Positions 53,533-62,830 of a DNA stretch of 64,000 nucleotides are shown one piece after another. Under the pieces are notes generated by a model. The model worked only from the letters and a program-made list of their open reading frames with translations, searched no databases and had not been told where the DNA came from. The position numbers were made by a program, and so were the translations under genes. Numbering within the stretch: the first letter of the stretch is position 1; each line of letters starts with the position of its first letter. The stretch spans positions 62,001 through 126,000 of the forward strand of contig JAVBPE010000005.1 of assembly GCA_031549865.1 (NCBI GenBank), given 5' to 3'. The stretch is from JAVBPE01 sp031549865. Lineage in GTDB: Bacteria; Bacillota_I; Bacilli_A; Acholeplasmatales; Anaeroplasmataceae.

Positions 53533-54003
53533 TTAAATAACAATATCTTCAAATATAACGTTTTCAATTACTTCACTTAATTTATTAGGATTAAGTAAAA
53601 CTTGATATCCGACTTTTCCTGCAGAAAAAATTATTTCATCTATTATCAAAGCTGTTTCATTAAAGACTGTAACAAAAGGCTTTTTCATTCCAATAGGAGA
53701 ACATCCACCTCTTATATATCCAGTTAAATTTAATAAATCTTTCATATTAATTAATTCCATATTTTTTTCTTTAACTGCTTTCGCGCATTTCTTTAAATCT
53801 AAATTAGAATTCACTGGAATCACAAAAACATAATATTTTTTATTTCCAGATATACATACTAAAGTTTTAAAAACATAATCAGCTTCTTTGTTTATTAATC
53901 TTGCGACTTCAATTCCATCAACAAAATCATCACAAGGATATTCTAAGGCCTCATAATCTATTTTTTTTTGATCTAAAATTCGCATTACATTTGTTTTTTC
54001 CAT
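53533..54003 (-). CDS. ybaK: YbaK/EbsC-family aminoacyl-tRNA deacylase
   Basis: 156 aa. The family start TNVMRILDQKKIDYEALEY and RGGCSPIGMKKPFVTVFNE identify the YbaK domain, which clears Cys-tRNA-Pro. KTLVC and the GCSPIG loop line the active site. It lies 1 base after hisIE and so is a passenger of the histidine operon, although its job relates to ProRS (8.3 kb). Confidence 0.93.
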   Translation of the reverse strand: MEKTNVMRILDQKKIDYEALEYPCDDFVDGIEVARLINKEADYVFKTLVCISGNKKYYVFVIPVNSNLDLKKCAKAVKEKNMELINMKDLLNLTGYIRGGCSPIGMKKPFVTVFNETALIIDEIIFSAGKVGYQVLLNPNKLSEVIENVIFEDIVI

Positions 54004-54004
54004 A

Positions 54005-54658
54005 TTATCTTTTTTCTAATTCTTTTTTAATATCTTCCCAAGTCAAATCTTTCATTTCTAATAAAACAGTAACATGATATATTAAATCAGCTACTTCAAA
54101 AATAACATCTTCTTTATTAGTATTTTTAGCAGCAATTATAGTTTCTGATGCTTCTTCACCAATTTTCTTTAATACTTTATCAATCCCCTTATCGAATAGA
54201 TAATTAGTATAACTTCCTTCTTTTGGATTAATTTTACGGTCATGAGTAATTTTTGATAACTTATCAAAGATATCATCATTTGATTCTTTTAGCTCATTTT
54301 TTTCATGAAGCATAATATAATCTTGACCTTCTAAATCTTGATAAAAACAAGTAACATTACCTGTATGACATGTTATGTTATTCTTTTGTTCTATTTGAAT
54401 TAAAATAGCATCTCCATCACAATCAATAGATAAACCTTTTAAATATTGAAAATTACCACTTTCTTCACCCTTAAGCCATATTTTTTTACGACTGCGTGAA
54501 TAATAATGAACTTCATTTGTTGCAAGTGTTTTTTCTAATGCTTCTTTGTTCATATAAGCCTGCATTCTCACATGCTTATTATGATAGTCTTGGGCTATTA
54601 CTGATACTAAGCCATCTTTATCAAATGAGACCTTATTTAATAATTCTTCTTTAGTCAT
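54005..54658 (-). CDS. hisIE: Bifunctional phosphoribosyl-AMP cyclohydrolase / phosphoribosyl-ATP pyrophosphatase
   Basis: 217 aa. The HisI domain (1-115) has VRMQAYMNKEAL, SRSRKKIWLKGEESGN and CHTGNVTCFY; the HisE domain (about 120-217) has KKIGEEASETIIAAKN and EVADLIYHVTVLLEM. It performs steps 2 and 3 of histidine synthesis. Its start overlaps the hisF stop by one base. Confidence 0.96.
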   Translation of the reverse strand: MTKEELLNKVSFDKDGLVSVIAQDYHNKHVRMQAYMNKEALEKTLATNEVHYYSRSRKKIWLKGEESGNFQYLKGLSIDCDGDAILIQIEQKNNITCHTGNVTCFYQDLEGQDYIMLHEKNELKESNDDIFDKLSKITHDRKINPKEGSYTNYLFDKGIDKVLKKIGEEASETIIAAKNTNKEDVIFEVADLIYHVTVLLEMKDLTWEDIKKELEKR

Positions 54659-55425
54659 TACTTATTTCTCCTTACACTTACGCCATTTATTGCTAAATAA
54701 TCTTTTAACTCTTTTATATCTAATTCTTTAAAGTGAAATAAACTAGCAGCTAAGCAAGCATCACAATTGGTATTTTTAAAAGCTGTTAAGAAATCTTCCT
54801 TCTTTCCTGCTCCACCTGAGGCAATAACTGGAACATTAACATTATCAACAATTAATTTTGTAATTACCTCATCATAACCATCTTTTGTTCCATCTTTATC
54901 CATTGAAGTTAAAAGTATTTCCCCAGCTCCAAGCCTAACGCCTTCTTTAGCCCAAGATATAGCTTCAAGTTTGGTATTTTTTCTTCCACCATGCGTATAT
55001 ACTTCATAGATTTCTAATTCTTCATTATATTTAACATCTATTGCAAGGACAATACATTGAGAACCAAAAATCTCTGATGCTTCTTTAATAAAATTAGGAT
55101 TAGTAATAGCACTTGAATTAATAGACACCTTATCAGCACCAGCATTTAAACATTTTCTAATATCGTCTATTGTTCTTATGCCTCCACCAACAGTTAAAGG
55201 AATAAAAACTTCTTTAGCGGTATTTTTAATAACATCATAGATTGTTTCGCGCTCATCACTCGTTGCTGTAATATCTAAGAATACTAATTCATCTGCTAAA
55301 GAATTATTATAATACTTAGCTATTTCAACAGGATCTCCAGCATCTCTTAGTCCAACGAAATTTACACCTTTTACAACACGTCCATTTTTAACATCTAAAC
55401 ATGGAATTATTCTTTTACCTAACAT
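54658..55425 (-). CDS. hisF: Imidazole glycerol phosphate synthase, cyclase subunit
   Basis: 255 aa TIM barrel. IIPCLDVKNGRVVKGVNFVG, LDITATSDERET, PLTVGGGIRTIDDI and VPVIASGGAGKKEDF are diagnostic. It closes the imidazole ring with ammonia from HisH and yields AICAR. It overlaps hisA by 7 bases. Confidence 0.97.
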   Translation of the reverse strand: MLGKRIIPCLDVKNGRVVKGVNFVGLRDAGDPVEIAKYYNNSLADELVFLDITATSDERETIYDVIKNTAKEVFIPLTVGGGIRTIDDIRKCLNAGADKVSINSSAITNPNFIKEASEIFGSQCIVLAIDVKYNEELEIYEVYTHGGRKNTKLEAISWAKEGVRLGAGEILLTSMDKDGTKDGYDEVITKLIVDNVNVPVIASGGAGKKEDFLTAFKNTNCDACLAASLFHFKELDIKELKDYLAINGVSVRRNK

Positions 55426-56141
55426 AATTTTTCAAACCTTTCTATTGCAGATTTTAAATTTATCGCACCGTCGTAATAAGCTTTACCAATAATGCAACTA
55501 TCTGCACCAATTCTATAGGCGCCAGCTACATCATCAATTGATGATATTCCGCCTGATACAGTAAACAACATATTTGTTTCATCTATTAATTTTTTCGTCT
55601 CTTCTAAATTTGGTCCACTTAAAGTTCCATCTTTAGATATATCCGTATAGACAATATATTTAACACCTATTGTTTTTAAATTATTACAAAAATCTAAAGC
55701 TGTTAAAGCTGTTATAGTTTTCCAACCATTGATCGCAACATTACCGTTTAAAGCATCTACTCCAACAACTATTTTTTCAGCACCATAAAGTTTAATTAAC
55801 TCTTTAACAAAGTTAATATTATTAACAGCCATTGAACCAATAATAATACGATTAACGCCTAAATCAAGCCATTTTTTAGCAGTATCTAAATCTCTTATTC
55901 CACCACCCAATTCTACTAATAGCTTTGTATTTTCAATTATATTTTTAATTACATTTATATTTTCTAAACTACCTAAAGCACCATCTAAATCTACAACATG
56001 TAAATATTTCGCCCCAAGGTCTTCTAATGTTTTTGCCATCATAACAGGATCATTTGAATAAACAGTTTTTTGATCAAAATCACCTTTATATAAACGAACT
56101 ACATTTCCTTCTTTAATATCAATAGCTGGATAAATTTTCAT
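55419..56141 (-). CDS. hisA: ProFAR isomerase
   Basis: 240 aa TIM barrel related to HisF. YPAIDIKEGNVVRLYKGD, VELGGGIRDLDTAKKWLDLG and FTVSGGISSIDD match HisA. It isomerises ProFAR to PRFAR. One-base overlap with hisH. Confidence 0.97.
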   Translation of the reverse strand: MKIYPAIDIKEGNVVRLYKGDFDQKTVYSNDPVMMAKTLEDLGAKYLHVVDLDGALGSLENINVIKNIIENTKLLVELGGGIRDLDTAKKWLDLGVNRIIIGSMAVNNINFVKELIKLYGAEKIVVGVDALNGNVAINGWKTITALTALDFCNNLKTIGVKYIVYTDISKDGTLSGPNLEETKKLIDETNMLFTVSGGISSIDDVAGAYRIGADSCIIGKAYYDGAINLKSAIERFEKLC

Positions 56142-56743
56142 TATAACTCTCCAAAATTCTTTAAAATTTTAAGCCCAGCCTCACCACTTTTTTCAGGATG
56201 AAACTGAACTCCATAAATATTTTTATTCCAAACTGCACAAACAAAATCATTTTCATAATTAGTTATAGCAGCTGTTTGCCTATCATTAATATTATAAGCT
56301 CCATATGAATGCACAAAATAAAAATATGAATCATCTTCTATTCCCTTAAATAGTGGACAATCATTTTTTATATTAATTGTATTCCATCCAACATGAGGTA
56401 TTTTTTCATTTAAAACGCTTAAATACTTTATTTCTCCACTTACTAGTCCAAGACCTAAATGATTACCAAATTCATAGCTTTTTTCAAATAACAATTGATA
56501 ACCTAAACAGATTCCTAAAATAGGTATTTTTTTTAATGCTGCTTCTTTTATTATTAAATCTAATCCACTATTAGTTAGTAGTTTAATTGCATCTTTAAAT
56601 GCTCCAACTCCTGGGAGTATAATTTTAGTTGCATTAAGAATTTCTTCATTTTTATTTGTAACAATATGGGCTAAACCTAAATATGATAATGCATTAGAAA
56701 TGCTTCCGATATTTCCCATCTTGTAATCAACAATCGCAATCAC
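56141..56743 (-). CDS. hisH: Imidazole glycerol phosphate synthase, glutaminase subunit
   Basis: 200 aa class I glutamine amidotransferase. The nucleophile is in PILGICLGYQLLF, and the catalytic His-Glu pair in YGVQFHPEKSG. LPGVGAFKDAI forms the oxyanion region. It supplies ammonia to HisF. One-base overlap with hisB. Confidence 0.97.
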   Translation of the reverse strand: MIAIVDYKMGNIGSISNALSYLGLAHIVTNKNEEILNATKIILPGVGAFKDAIKLLTNSGLDLIIKEAALKKIPILGICLGYQLLFEKSYEFGNHLGLGLVSGEIKYLSVLNEKIPHVGWNTINIKNDCPLFKGIEDDSYFYFVHSYGAYNINDRQTAAITNYENDFVCAVWNKNIYGVQFHPEKSGEAGLKILKNFGEL

Positions 56744-57315
56744 TATAATACCCCTTTAGTTGATTGTAATATTTCAACTTCTTTAGTTGCTATTTTTAAG
56801 CATCTTGCAACCGCTTTAAACATTGCCTCAGCAATATGGTGATTATTTGACCCTCGTAACTTCATAATATGTAAATCAATAGAGGCATTAAAGGCAAATG
56901 CTTTAAAGAATTCATTAATCATTTCAGTTTCCATTTGACCTAATTTTGGTATTGTAAAGCAGTCATCAAAAGAAAAATTGGGACGATTACAAATATCTAT
57001 TGCTGCTAACACTAAAGTTTCATCCATTGGTATAGTCTGTGACGCATAACGTTCTACTTTTGAATCTTTTAAGGCTTCTTTTAACATTAATCCTAAAACA
57101 ATTCCTGTATCTTCAATTAAGTGATGAGAGTCAACATGAACATCGCCAACTGCTTCAATTTTGATATCAAATCCACTATGTTTAGATAATTGTTCAAGCA
57201 TATGATCAAAAAAACCAATACCAGTACTTATTTCATATTGACCTTTTCCATCAACTACTAATTCACCTTTAATTTTAGTTTCTAAAGTATTTCTTTCTAA
57301 AATTGATTTACGCAT
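56743..57315 (-). CDS. hisB: Imidazoleglycerol-phosphate dehydratase
   Basis: 190 aa from the ATG at 57315, 6 bases after AGGTG. The metal motifs GFFDHMLEQLSKHSGFD, DSHHLIEDTGIVLG and NNHHIAEAMFKAVAR are present. There is no fused histidinol phosphatase domain, so that step needs another gene not seen here. It overlaps hisC by 8 bases. Confidence 0.96.
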   Translation of the reverse strand: MRKSILERNTLETKIKGELVVDGKGQYEISTGIGFFDHMLEQLSKHSGFDIKIEAVGDVHVDSHHLIEDTGIVLGLMLKEALKDSKVERYASQTIPMDETLVLAAIDICNRPNFSFDDCFTIPKLGQMETEMINEFFKAFAFNASIDLHIMKLRGSNNHHIAEAMFKAVARCLKIATKEVEILQSTKGVL

Positions 57316-58354
57316 AAAATTCACCTATTTTCTTTAAAACTAAATTATTTTCTTCAACAAAACCAATTGTTAAACGAATATAGAACTCATCATTTATAAC
57401 AAATTTACGAACTATTATTTTATTTTTTTCTAAAAAAGCAAATAATTCCTTTTGGCACTTAAACAAAATAAAGTTAGCATCTGATTTATAAACTTCAATA
57501 TTTTTAATATTTTTTAATTCCTTATAAACTCTATTTTTTTCTTTAATAATATATTTTATATTCTTAGAATAGAGATTTGCATTATCAAGCACTATAGAAC
57601 CTAAAATAATATTATTTGTATTTGTTCTATAAGGTGATTTAACTGAATCAATCATCTTAATATTTGATTTATTTGAGATAACATATCCAAGTCTTAATGC
57701 AGCCATTGAATAGGCTTTAGAAAATGTTCTTAAAACTAATAAATTATCATATTTATTTATTAACGATACTACTGAGTCACTACCAAATTCTTGGTATGCT
57801 TCATCAATAATAACTAAATTAGTTGTTGCTTCAATAATGCTTATTAAGTCATCTTTACTAAATGCTTGTCCAGTCGGATTATTAGGTGAGCAAATAACAG
57901 TGATAAAAGGATTAACTTCTTTTATTTTTTTTATAATATCACTTGCATAAAATTTAAAATTCTTGCGAGGGACTACATATTCGATTTCACCAGCATTTAG
58001 TTTACTATAAATTGAATACATTGAAAAAGATGGAGTTAAAGTTAATATTTTTTTATTTTCAATAGTTGATTTTAAAATAATATCAATTAAATCATCACTA
58101 CCTACTCCAATGGTAGATTCAAGTGGGTCAATATTATAAAATTTAGCAATACTTTCTCTTAAACGCATCGCATCTGTATCAGGATAACGATTAAAGTCTA
58201 TCTTTCCCAATTCTTCTTTGTATTTTTTCAAAATTGATGTGGGAATATTAAATGGAGACTCATTTGAGTTTAAAAATATTCCTTCTTTCATTTCAGATGG
58301 TTCATAAGGTGCCAAATCCTTAAATCTATCTTTTAAATACTTATTATCAATCAT
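57308..58354 (-). CDS. hisC: Histidinol-phosphate aminotransferase
   Basis: 348 aa fold-type I PLP enzyme. NSNESPFNIP, SPNNPTGQAF, IIDEAYQEF and the PLP lysine in RTFSKAYSMAALRLGY are visible. It converts imidazole acetol phosphate to histidinol phosphate. It overlaps hisD by 8 bases. Confidence 0.95.
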   Translation of the reverse strand: MIDNKYLKDRFKDLAPYEPSEMKEGIFLNSNESPFNIPTSILKKYKEELGKIDFNRYPDTDAMRLRESIAKFYNIDPLESTIGVGSDDLIDIILKSTIENKKILTLTPSFSMYSIYSKLNAGEIEYVVPRKNFKFYASDIIKKIKEVNPFITVICSPNNPTGQAFSKDDLISIIEATTNLVIIDEAYQEFGSDSVVSLINKYDNLLVLRTFSKAYSMAALRLGYVISNKSNIKMIDSVKSPYRTNTNNIILGSIVLDNANLYSKNIKYIIKEKNRVYKELKNIKNIEVYKSDANFILFKCQKELFAFLEKNKIIVRKFVINDEFYIRLTIGFVEENNLVLKKIGEFYA

Positions 58355-59636
58355 TTAATCTTACCTCTACTGCTAAAGCATGGGCATCTAGGCCTTCCGT
58401 ACGTGCAAATAAACTTACGTCATTTGCCAATTCTTTGAATGCTTCTTTAGAGAAATTTACTAAAGAAGATTTTTTAATAAAATCATCAACTCCAAGTGGA
58501 GAGAAAAATCTAGCTGTTTGGCACGTTGGAAGCACATGATTTGACCCGGCCATATAATCGCCTAAAGATTCAGGTGAATAATATCCCATAAAAATACAGC
58601 CTGCATTTTCTACTTTGCTTAAAATTTCAAAAGGGTTTTCTACTTGTAATTCTAAGTGTTCCGGGGCAATTATGTTTGCTAACTTTATTGCCTCATCCAT
58701 ATTATTAACCACAATAATTCTACAATAATTTTTAATAGATTCATTAATAATTTCTTTTCTTGTAAGAACATTTAAAACAAAGTTTTCCACTTCTTTTTGG
58801 GCTTTAAGCGCTAATTCTTCACTTGTTGTAATAAGTACTCCTGATGCTAATTCATCATGTTCTGCTTGGCTAAGTAAATCGGCCGCAATATATTTGGGGT
58901 TTGCACTACTATCGGCAACAACGCATATTTCACTTGGTCCAGCAATTGAATCAATTGAAACAGTACCAAATACTGCCTTTTTAGCTAATGCTACAAAAAT
59001 ATTACCCGGTCCAACTATTTTATCAACCTTACTTACACTTTCAGTTCCAAAGGCAAGTGCCGCTATCGCTTGAGCACCACCCATTTTATAAATTAATTTA
59101 ACATTGCAAATATAAGCAGCAGCTAATATAATATCGCTTAATTTTTCTTCTTTTGAAGGCGTAGCCATATAAATATTTTTGCACCCTGCAATAATTGCCG
59201 GAATAGCATTCATTAAAATTGATGATGGATATGAAGCTTTCCCACCAGGAACGTATATGGCAACATTTTCGATTGCAGTAATTCTAGAACCTAATATTTC
59301 TCCATTTGATTTATCTAATAGCCATGAATTTCTTTTTTCTTTTAAATGAAATTCATAAATTCTTTTATAAGATTTTTCAATAACATTTCTTAAATTTAAA
59401 TCTAGGTTATCATAACCGATTTTCATTTCTTCTCTTGTTACGATAAAGTTTGTTTTATTTAAATTTGGATTATCTAGCTTGTTAATATATGTAAATAATG
59501 CCTGATCTTTATTTTTTCTAACATTTAATACAATCTCATCAACAATTGCTTGATAAGGTGAATTAAAAATATCTCCACGTGTACCTAAAATATCTAAGAA
59601 ATCTTTAATTTCTTCGTTTTTTATTATTTCTATCAT
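58347..59636 (-). CDS. hisD: Histidinol dehydrogenase
   Basis: 429 aa zinc enzyme that oxidises histidinol to histidine in two steps. VAIYVPGGKASYPSSILMNA, KIVGPGNIFVALAKKAVFG, AGPSEICVVAD, LLSQAEHDELAS and GSNHVLPTCQTARFFSPLGV are signatures. It ends in TGA within an ATGATTGA overlap with hisC, which shows TGA is a stop here. Confidence 0.97.
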   Translation of the reverse strand: MIEIIKNEEIKDFLDILGTRGDIFNSPYQAIVDEIVLNVRKNKDQALFTYINKLDNPNLNKTNFIVTREEMKIGYDNLDLNLRNVIEKSYKRIYEFHLKEKRNSWLLDKSNGEILGSRITAIENVAIYVPGGKASYPSSILMNAIPAIIAGCKNIYMATPSKEEKLSDIILAAAYICNVKLIYKMGGAQAIAALAFGTESVSKVDKIVGPGNIFVALAKKAVFGTVSIDSIAGPSEICVVADSSANPKYIAADLLSQAEHDELASGVLITTSEELALKAQKEVENFVLNVLTRKEIINESIKNYCRIIVVNNMDEAIKLANIIAPEHLELQVENPFEILSKVENAGCIFMGYYSPESLGDYMAGSNHVLPTCQTARFFSPLGVDDFIKKSSLVNFSKEAFKELANDVSLFARTEGLDAHALAVEVRLND

Positions 59637-60265
59637 AATTTATCACCTAAACAATTTTTGATTTTATTAATTAAATCAAAGACTTCTTCATTTTTTATTT
59701 TAATTGAAGCTTTATTCGCAATAATACGAGCACTAATATCAGAAACAGTTTCTAAAACAGCTAAATTATTTTCAATTAATGTTTTTCCACTTTCAACAAT
59801 GTCAAATATAACATCAGAAAGTCCTACAAGTGGAGCTAGTTCAACACTTCCATTTAATTTAATAATTGAAACATTTCTATTTGTTTGTTCAAAATATTTT
59901 TTAGCTGAATATGGATATTTAGTCGCAACTCTTATTACTTTATTTGAAGTTAAAATATCTCTGTCACGTTCAAAACCAGCAACACAAAATTTACATGCTC
60001 CATATCCTAAATCAAGCACTTGATAGACATCACGATTTTCTTCACTTATTGTATCAAAGCCAACTATTCCAATATCAGCAGCCTTATGTTCAACAAAAAT
60101 AGGAACATCTGTTGGTTTGCATAAGAAGAAAACAATACTCTTATCATCACTTTCAAATATTAACTTTCTTGATTCATCACTATAATTGGTAGTAATGCCA
60201 ATTTTTTCTAATAGCTTTAAAGAATCTTTCCCAAGACGTCCTTTGGCTAAAGCGATCTTTAACAT
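59633..60265 (-). CDS. hisG: ATP phosphoribosyltransferase, short catalytic form
   Basis: 210 aa, the short HisG form that needs HisZ for activity and feedback. IALAKGRLGKDSLKLLEKIG, DIGIVGFDTI and VGLSDVIFDIVESGKTL are typical. It performs the first, histidine-inhibited step. An ATGA overlap joins it to hisD, and it overlaps hisZ by 7 bases. Confidence 0.96.
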   Translation of the reverse strand: MLKIALAKGRLGKDSLKLLEKIGITTNYSDESRKLIFESDDKSIVFFLCKPTDVPIFVEHKAADIGIVGFDTISEENRDVYQVLDLGYGACKFCVAGFERDRDILTSNKVIRVATKYPYSAKKYFEQTNRNVSIIKLNGSVELAPLVGLSDVIFDIVESGKTLIENNLAVLETVSDISARIIANKASIKIKNEEVFDLINKIKNCLGDKL

Positions 60266-61434
60266 ATAATTTCCTCCTTCATTTCATTATTAACAAAATA
60301 AATAAATTTTGTATAAGTTTTATCTAATTCTTGTTTTGCAGAATTCAAATCTTTAGAATTTAATATTTTTACATTCACTTTATTATCTATAAATAAGCTT
60401 TTAATAAATTCATCTACTAAAACTGTATATTTATCATAATAAACTGCATAAACTTCCTTACTATCTTTAATAGGTGCTAATAAGGGAATTATTTTGTCAA
60501 CATATAATCCAAATCCTATTGCTGGTATAATACTATTTACATTTGGGTTTTTAATTAAATTATCATATCTACCACCTGATAACACTTCAACTCCAGAATC
60601 ACCAACATAACCCATAAAATAAATTCCTGTATAATAAGACTCAAATGTTGAAATAGAAAAATCAAAAGATATATATCTAGATAAATCCCCTAAGTCTTCA
60701 TAAATTTCCTCTAAATATTTTAATTCTTTTAAGCATTCTATTCCTGCCATTTTATGCTGTAACATTTGAAGATATTTAATGTCACCAACTGCTACTAAAA
60801 ATTGCGATAAATTATTTCTAAAATCACTACCAATGTTTAAAGATTTTAATAAATTTTCAATTTTTAATAAATCTTTATTTTTAATCTCATCTTTTATTTT
60901 TAAAATTGCATCTTCTGTTAAAGAAAGATCTTTAAATAAGGCATTTAAAAAATTATTTGAACAAATATGTAAACTAAATTCTTTAAATCCTAAAGTCTTT
61001 AAAGAAAGAATTGCGAGTCTTATAACTTCCGCATCTGATTTATAACCATTTTTTCCAATGTACTCAATTCCACATTGCATATATTCATGTGAATCACCAT
61101 TTAAACTACTTAAATTAGAAAATTTCTTATTTGAATAGGAATAACGTATTGGAAAAGAAAAACTATTCTTTTGTGAAACAACACGGGCTATTGATTTAGT
61201 TATATCATTTCTTAAGGCTAACAATTCGCCTTCTTTATTAGTAAATACATACATATCTTTGGCATTTAAATTATCACTATATGCCGAAAAATACTCAAAA
61301 GTTGGAGTATCAATTTTTTCATATGAATAAAAATTATACATTTCTAATAATTTACGTTCTATTTCTTCCCTCTTAGTTAAATCATTTCCTTCATAATCTC
61401 TAACACCAATTGGTAGCATTTTTTTATTTTCCAT
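60259..61434 (-). CDS. hisZ: HisZ regulatory subunit of ATP phosphoribosyltransferase
   Basis: 391 aa HisRS-like protein. PIGVRDYEGNDLTKREEIE, TPTFEYFSAYS, LALRNDITKSIARVV and the degenerate ALSGGRYDNL-like VEVLSGGRYDNLIK are seen; it lacks the anticodon-binding domain of real HisRS. It heads the operon hisZGDCBHAF(IE)-ybaK behind a promoter with a palindromic element. The start follows GGAGG. Confidence 0.93.
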   Translation of the reverse strand: MENKKMLPIGVRDYEGNDLTKREEIERKLLEMYNFYSYEKIDTPTFEYFSAYSDNLNAKDMYVFTNKEGELLALRNDITKSIARVVSQKNSFSFPIRYSYSNKKFSNLSSLNGDSHEYMQCGIEYIGKNGYKSDAEVIRLAILSLKTLGFKEFSLHICSNNFLNALFKDLSLTEDAILKIKDEIKNKDLLKIENLLKSLNIGSDFRNNLSQFLVAVGDIKYLQMLQHKMAGIECLKELKYLEEIYEDLGDLSRYISFDFSISTFESYYTGIYFMGYVGDSGVEVLSGGRYDNLIKNPNVNSIIPAIGFGLYVDKIIPLLAPIKDSKEVYAVYYDKYTVLVDEFIKSLFIDNKVNVKILNSKDLNSAKQELDKTYTKFIYFVNNEMKEEIIC

Positions 61435-61483
61435 AATTAACCTCCATTTTCACTTCATTCCTTTAAAGTGATAAATTGTTACC

Positions 61484-61522
61484 ATTATAAAATAAAAATA
61501 TGAATTTTGCAAGTAAAATTCA
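61484..61522 (-). promoter_or_regulatory. hisZ operon promoter with palindromic operator candidate
   Basis: Minus-strand -35 TTGCAA (61507-61512), 17-bp spacer, perfect -10 TATAAT (61484-61489). The -35 box is inside an inverted repeat TGAATTTT-N6-AAAATTCA (61501-61522). A repressor bound here would block RNA polymerase. The repeat may also act as a weak yerC terminator, since T-rich sequence follows on the minus strand. Confidence 0.6.
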
Positions 61523-61537
61523 ATATTTTATAAAATT

Positions 61538-61849
61538 TTATTCATTTTCTTTTTCTTCATTTAAAGCTATTGATTTTCTATTCATTTTTTTAATCATCTT
61601 ACGATACCCATTACCATATTGATAACATTTAGATATTCTAGATAATGTTGCTGATGAAATATCTGTTTTTTCAATAATTGTTTCATAAGTTTCTTTATTA
61701 GCAATCATCTTTGCTGCTTTCCAGCGTTGTCCCATTGCTTCTACTTCTTTGATTGTGCATAAATCCGCAAAGAAATCTTCACATTCTTTTATAGTTTCTA
61801 AACTTAATAATACTTCAAATAATTCTTTTTTTTCGCTATTATTTTTCAT
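61538..61849 (-). CDS. yerC: YerC/YecD-family TrpR-like regulator
   Basis: 103 aa from the ATG at 61849. It contains the TrpR-like helix-turn-helix EVEAMGQRWKAAKMI and TDISSATLSRISKCYQYGNG. Comparative work has proposed the name HisR for such regulators next to histidine genes in Firmicutes. It lies just upstream of the hisZ promoter in the same orientation, 103 bases away, which makes histidine control likely. GGTGAT precedes the start. Confidence 0.88.
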   Translation of the reverse strand: MKNNSEKKELFEVLLSLETIKECEDFFADLCTIKEVEAMGQRWKAAKMIANKETYETIIEKTDISSATLSRISKCYQYGNGYRKMIKKMNRKSIALNEEKENE

Positions 61850-61984
61850 TTTAATCACCATTTACTTTAACTATCTAAAGTATAATATAAAAACATTTTT
61901 TTTTCAATAATTATGCTTAGCATTTTTACGATTTTTTTACATTTTTTAAAAGTTTTTTTGATATAATAACTATAGGTGATTATA

Positions 61985-62659
61985 ATGGAAAAAGATTTGA
62001 TTTTAACATATGAAGATATTAAAAACAATAAAGAAATAAATACATACATAACTCAAGCTGACATGTCATTAAAAGCTATGGGTTACACAGAGCATTCATT
62101 TGGACATGTCGGTAAATGCGCTGAAGTTGTGAAAGAAATTTTATCTAAACTTGGTTATTCAAAAAGAGAAATTAACTTAGGACAAATTGCAGCATATATG
62201 CACGATATTGGAAATGTAATTAACCGTACAGATCATGCTCAAAGTGGAGCGATTATGGCTTTTCGTATTTTAGATAATCTTGGCATGAAAGTAAAAGATA
62301 TTGCCAGTGTTATTACCGCTATTGGTAACCATGATGAAAACACAGCCTTCCCAGTAAATGCAATTACTGCTGCTTTAATTTTGGCCGACAAAACCGACGT
62401 TCGCCGTAGTCGTGTTCGTAATATTGATTTATCACGTTTTGATATTCATGACCGTGTAAATTATGCTGTAATTGAATCAAATGTAATTATGAGTGAGGAT
62501 GCAACAACCGTTACCTTAGAGTTAACAATTGATACTTCAATATGTCCTGTTGTTGAATATTTTGAAATATTTTTAAATCGCATGCTTTTATGTAGAAAAG
62601 CAGCAAACTTCTTAAATATTGATTTCAATTTGAAAATAAATGGTTTAATAGTAATGTAA
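61985..62659 (+). CDS. HD-domain phosphohydrolase
   Basis: 224 aa from the ATG at 61985, behind AGGTGATT. HD-domain motifs: EHSFGHVGKCAEVV (first His), AAYMHDIGN (HD doublet about 73-74), and AALILADKTDVRRSRVR. The substrate of this family is unknown; it may be a nucleotide or RNA end. A -10 TATAAT lies about 15 bases upstream of the ribosome site. Confidence 0.82.
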   Translation: MEKDLILTYEDIKNNKEINTYITQADMSLKAMGYTEHSFGHVGKCAEVVKEILSKLGYSKREINLGQIAAYMHDIGNVINRTDHAQSGAIMAFRILDNLGMKVKDIASVITAIGNHDENTAFPVNAITAALILADKTDVRRSRVRNIDLSRFDIHDRVNYAVIESNVIMSEDATTVTLELTIDTSICPVVEYFEIFLNRMLLCRKAANFLNIDFNLKINGLIVM

Positions 62660-62686
62660 AAAAAGGCTTTATAAAGCCTTTTTTTC
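62659..62686 (+). terminator. Terminator after the HD gene
   Basis: AAAAGGCTTT/AAAGCCTTTT stem followed by a T run. Beyond it (62687-62830) I see only AT-rich sequence. Confidence 0.85.
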
Positions 62687-62830
62687 TTAAGAAAATAATT
62701 TCAAGTATTCTTCTTTCACTTTTTCATTTTAATAGACTGAATTATAGTTATCTTTAATTATTTTGTTTGTCTACTTTGGAGATATCATATCAATATTTTG
62801 TTCTTTAATTAGCTTAAATTTACATTAATA

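Noticed and set aside
62700..62830. Possible coding remnant between the HD gene and the membrane protein
   Set aside because: A stretch of about 15 codons (LIKEQNIDMISPK) is open on the minus strand, but it is too short and stops lie on both sides.
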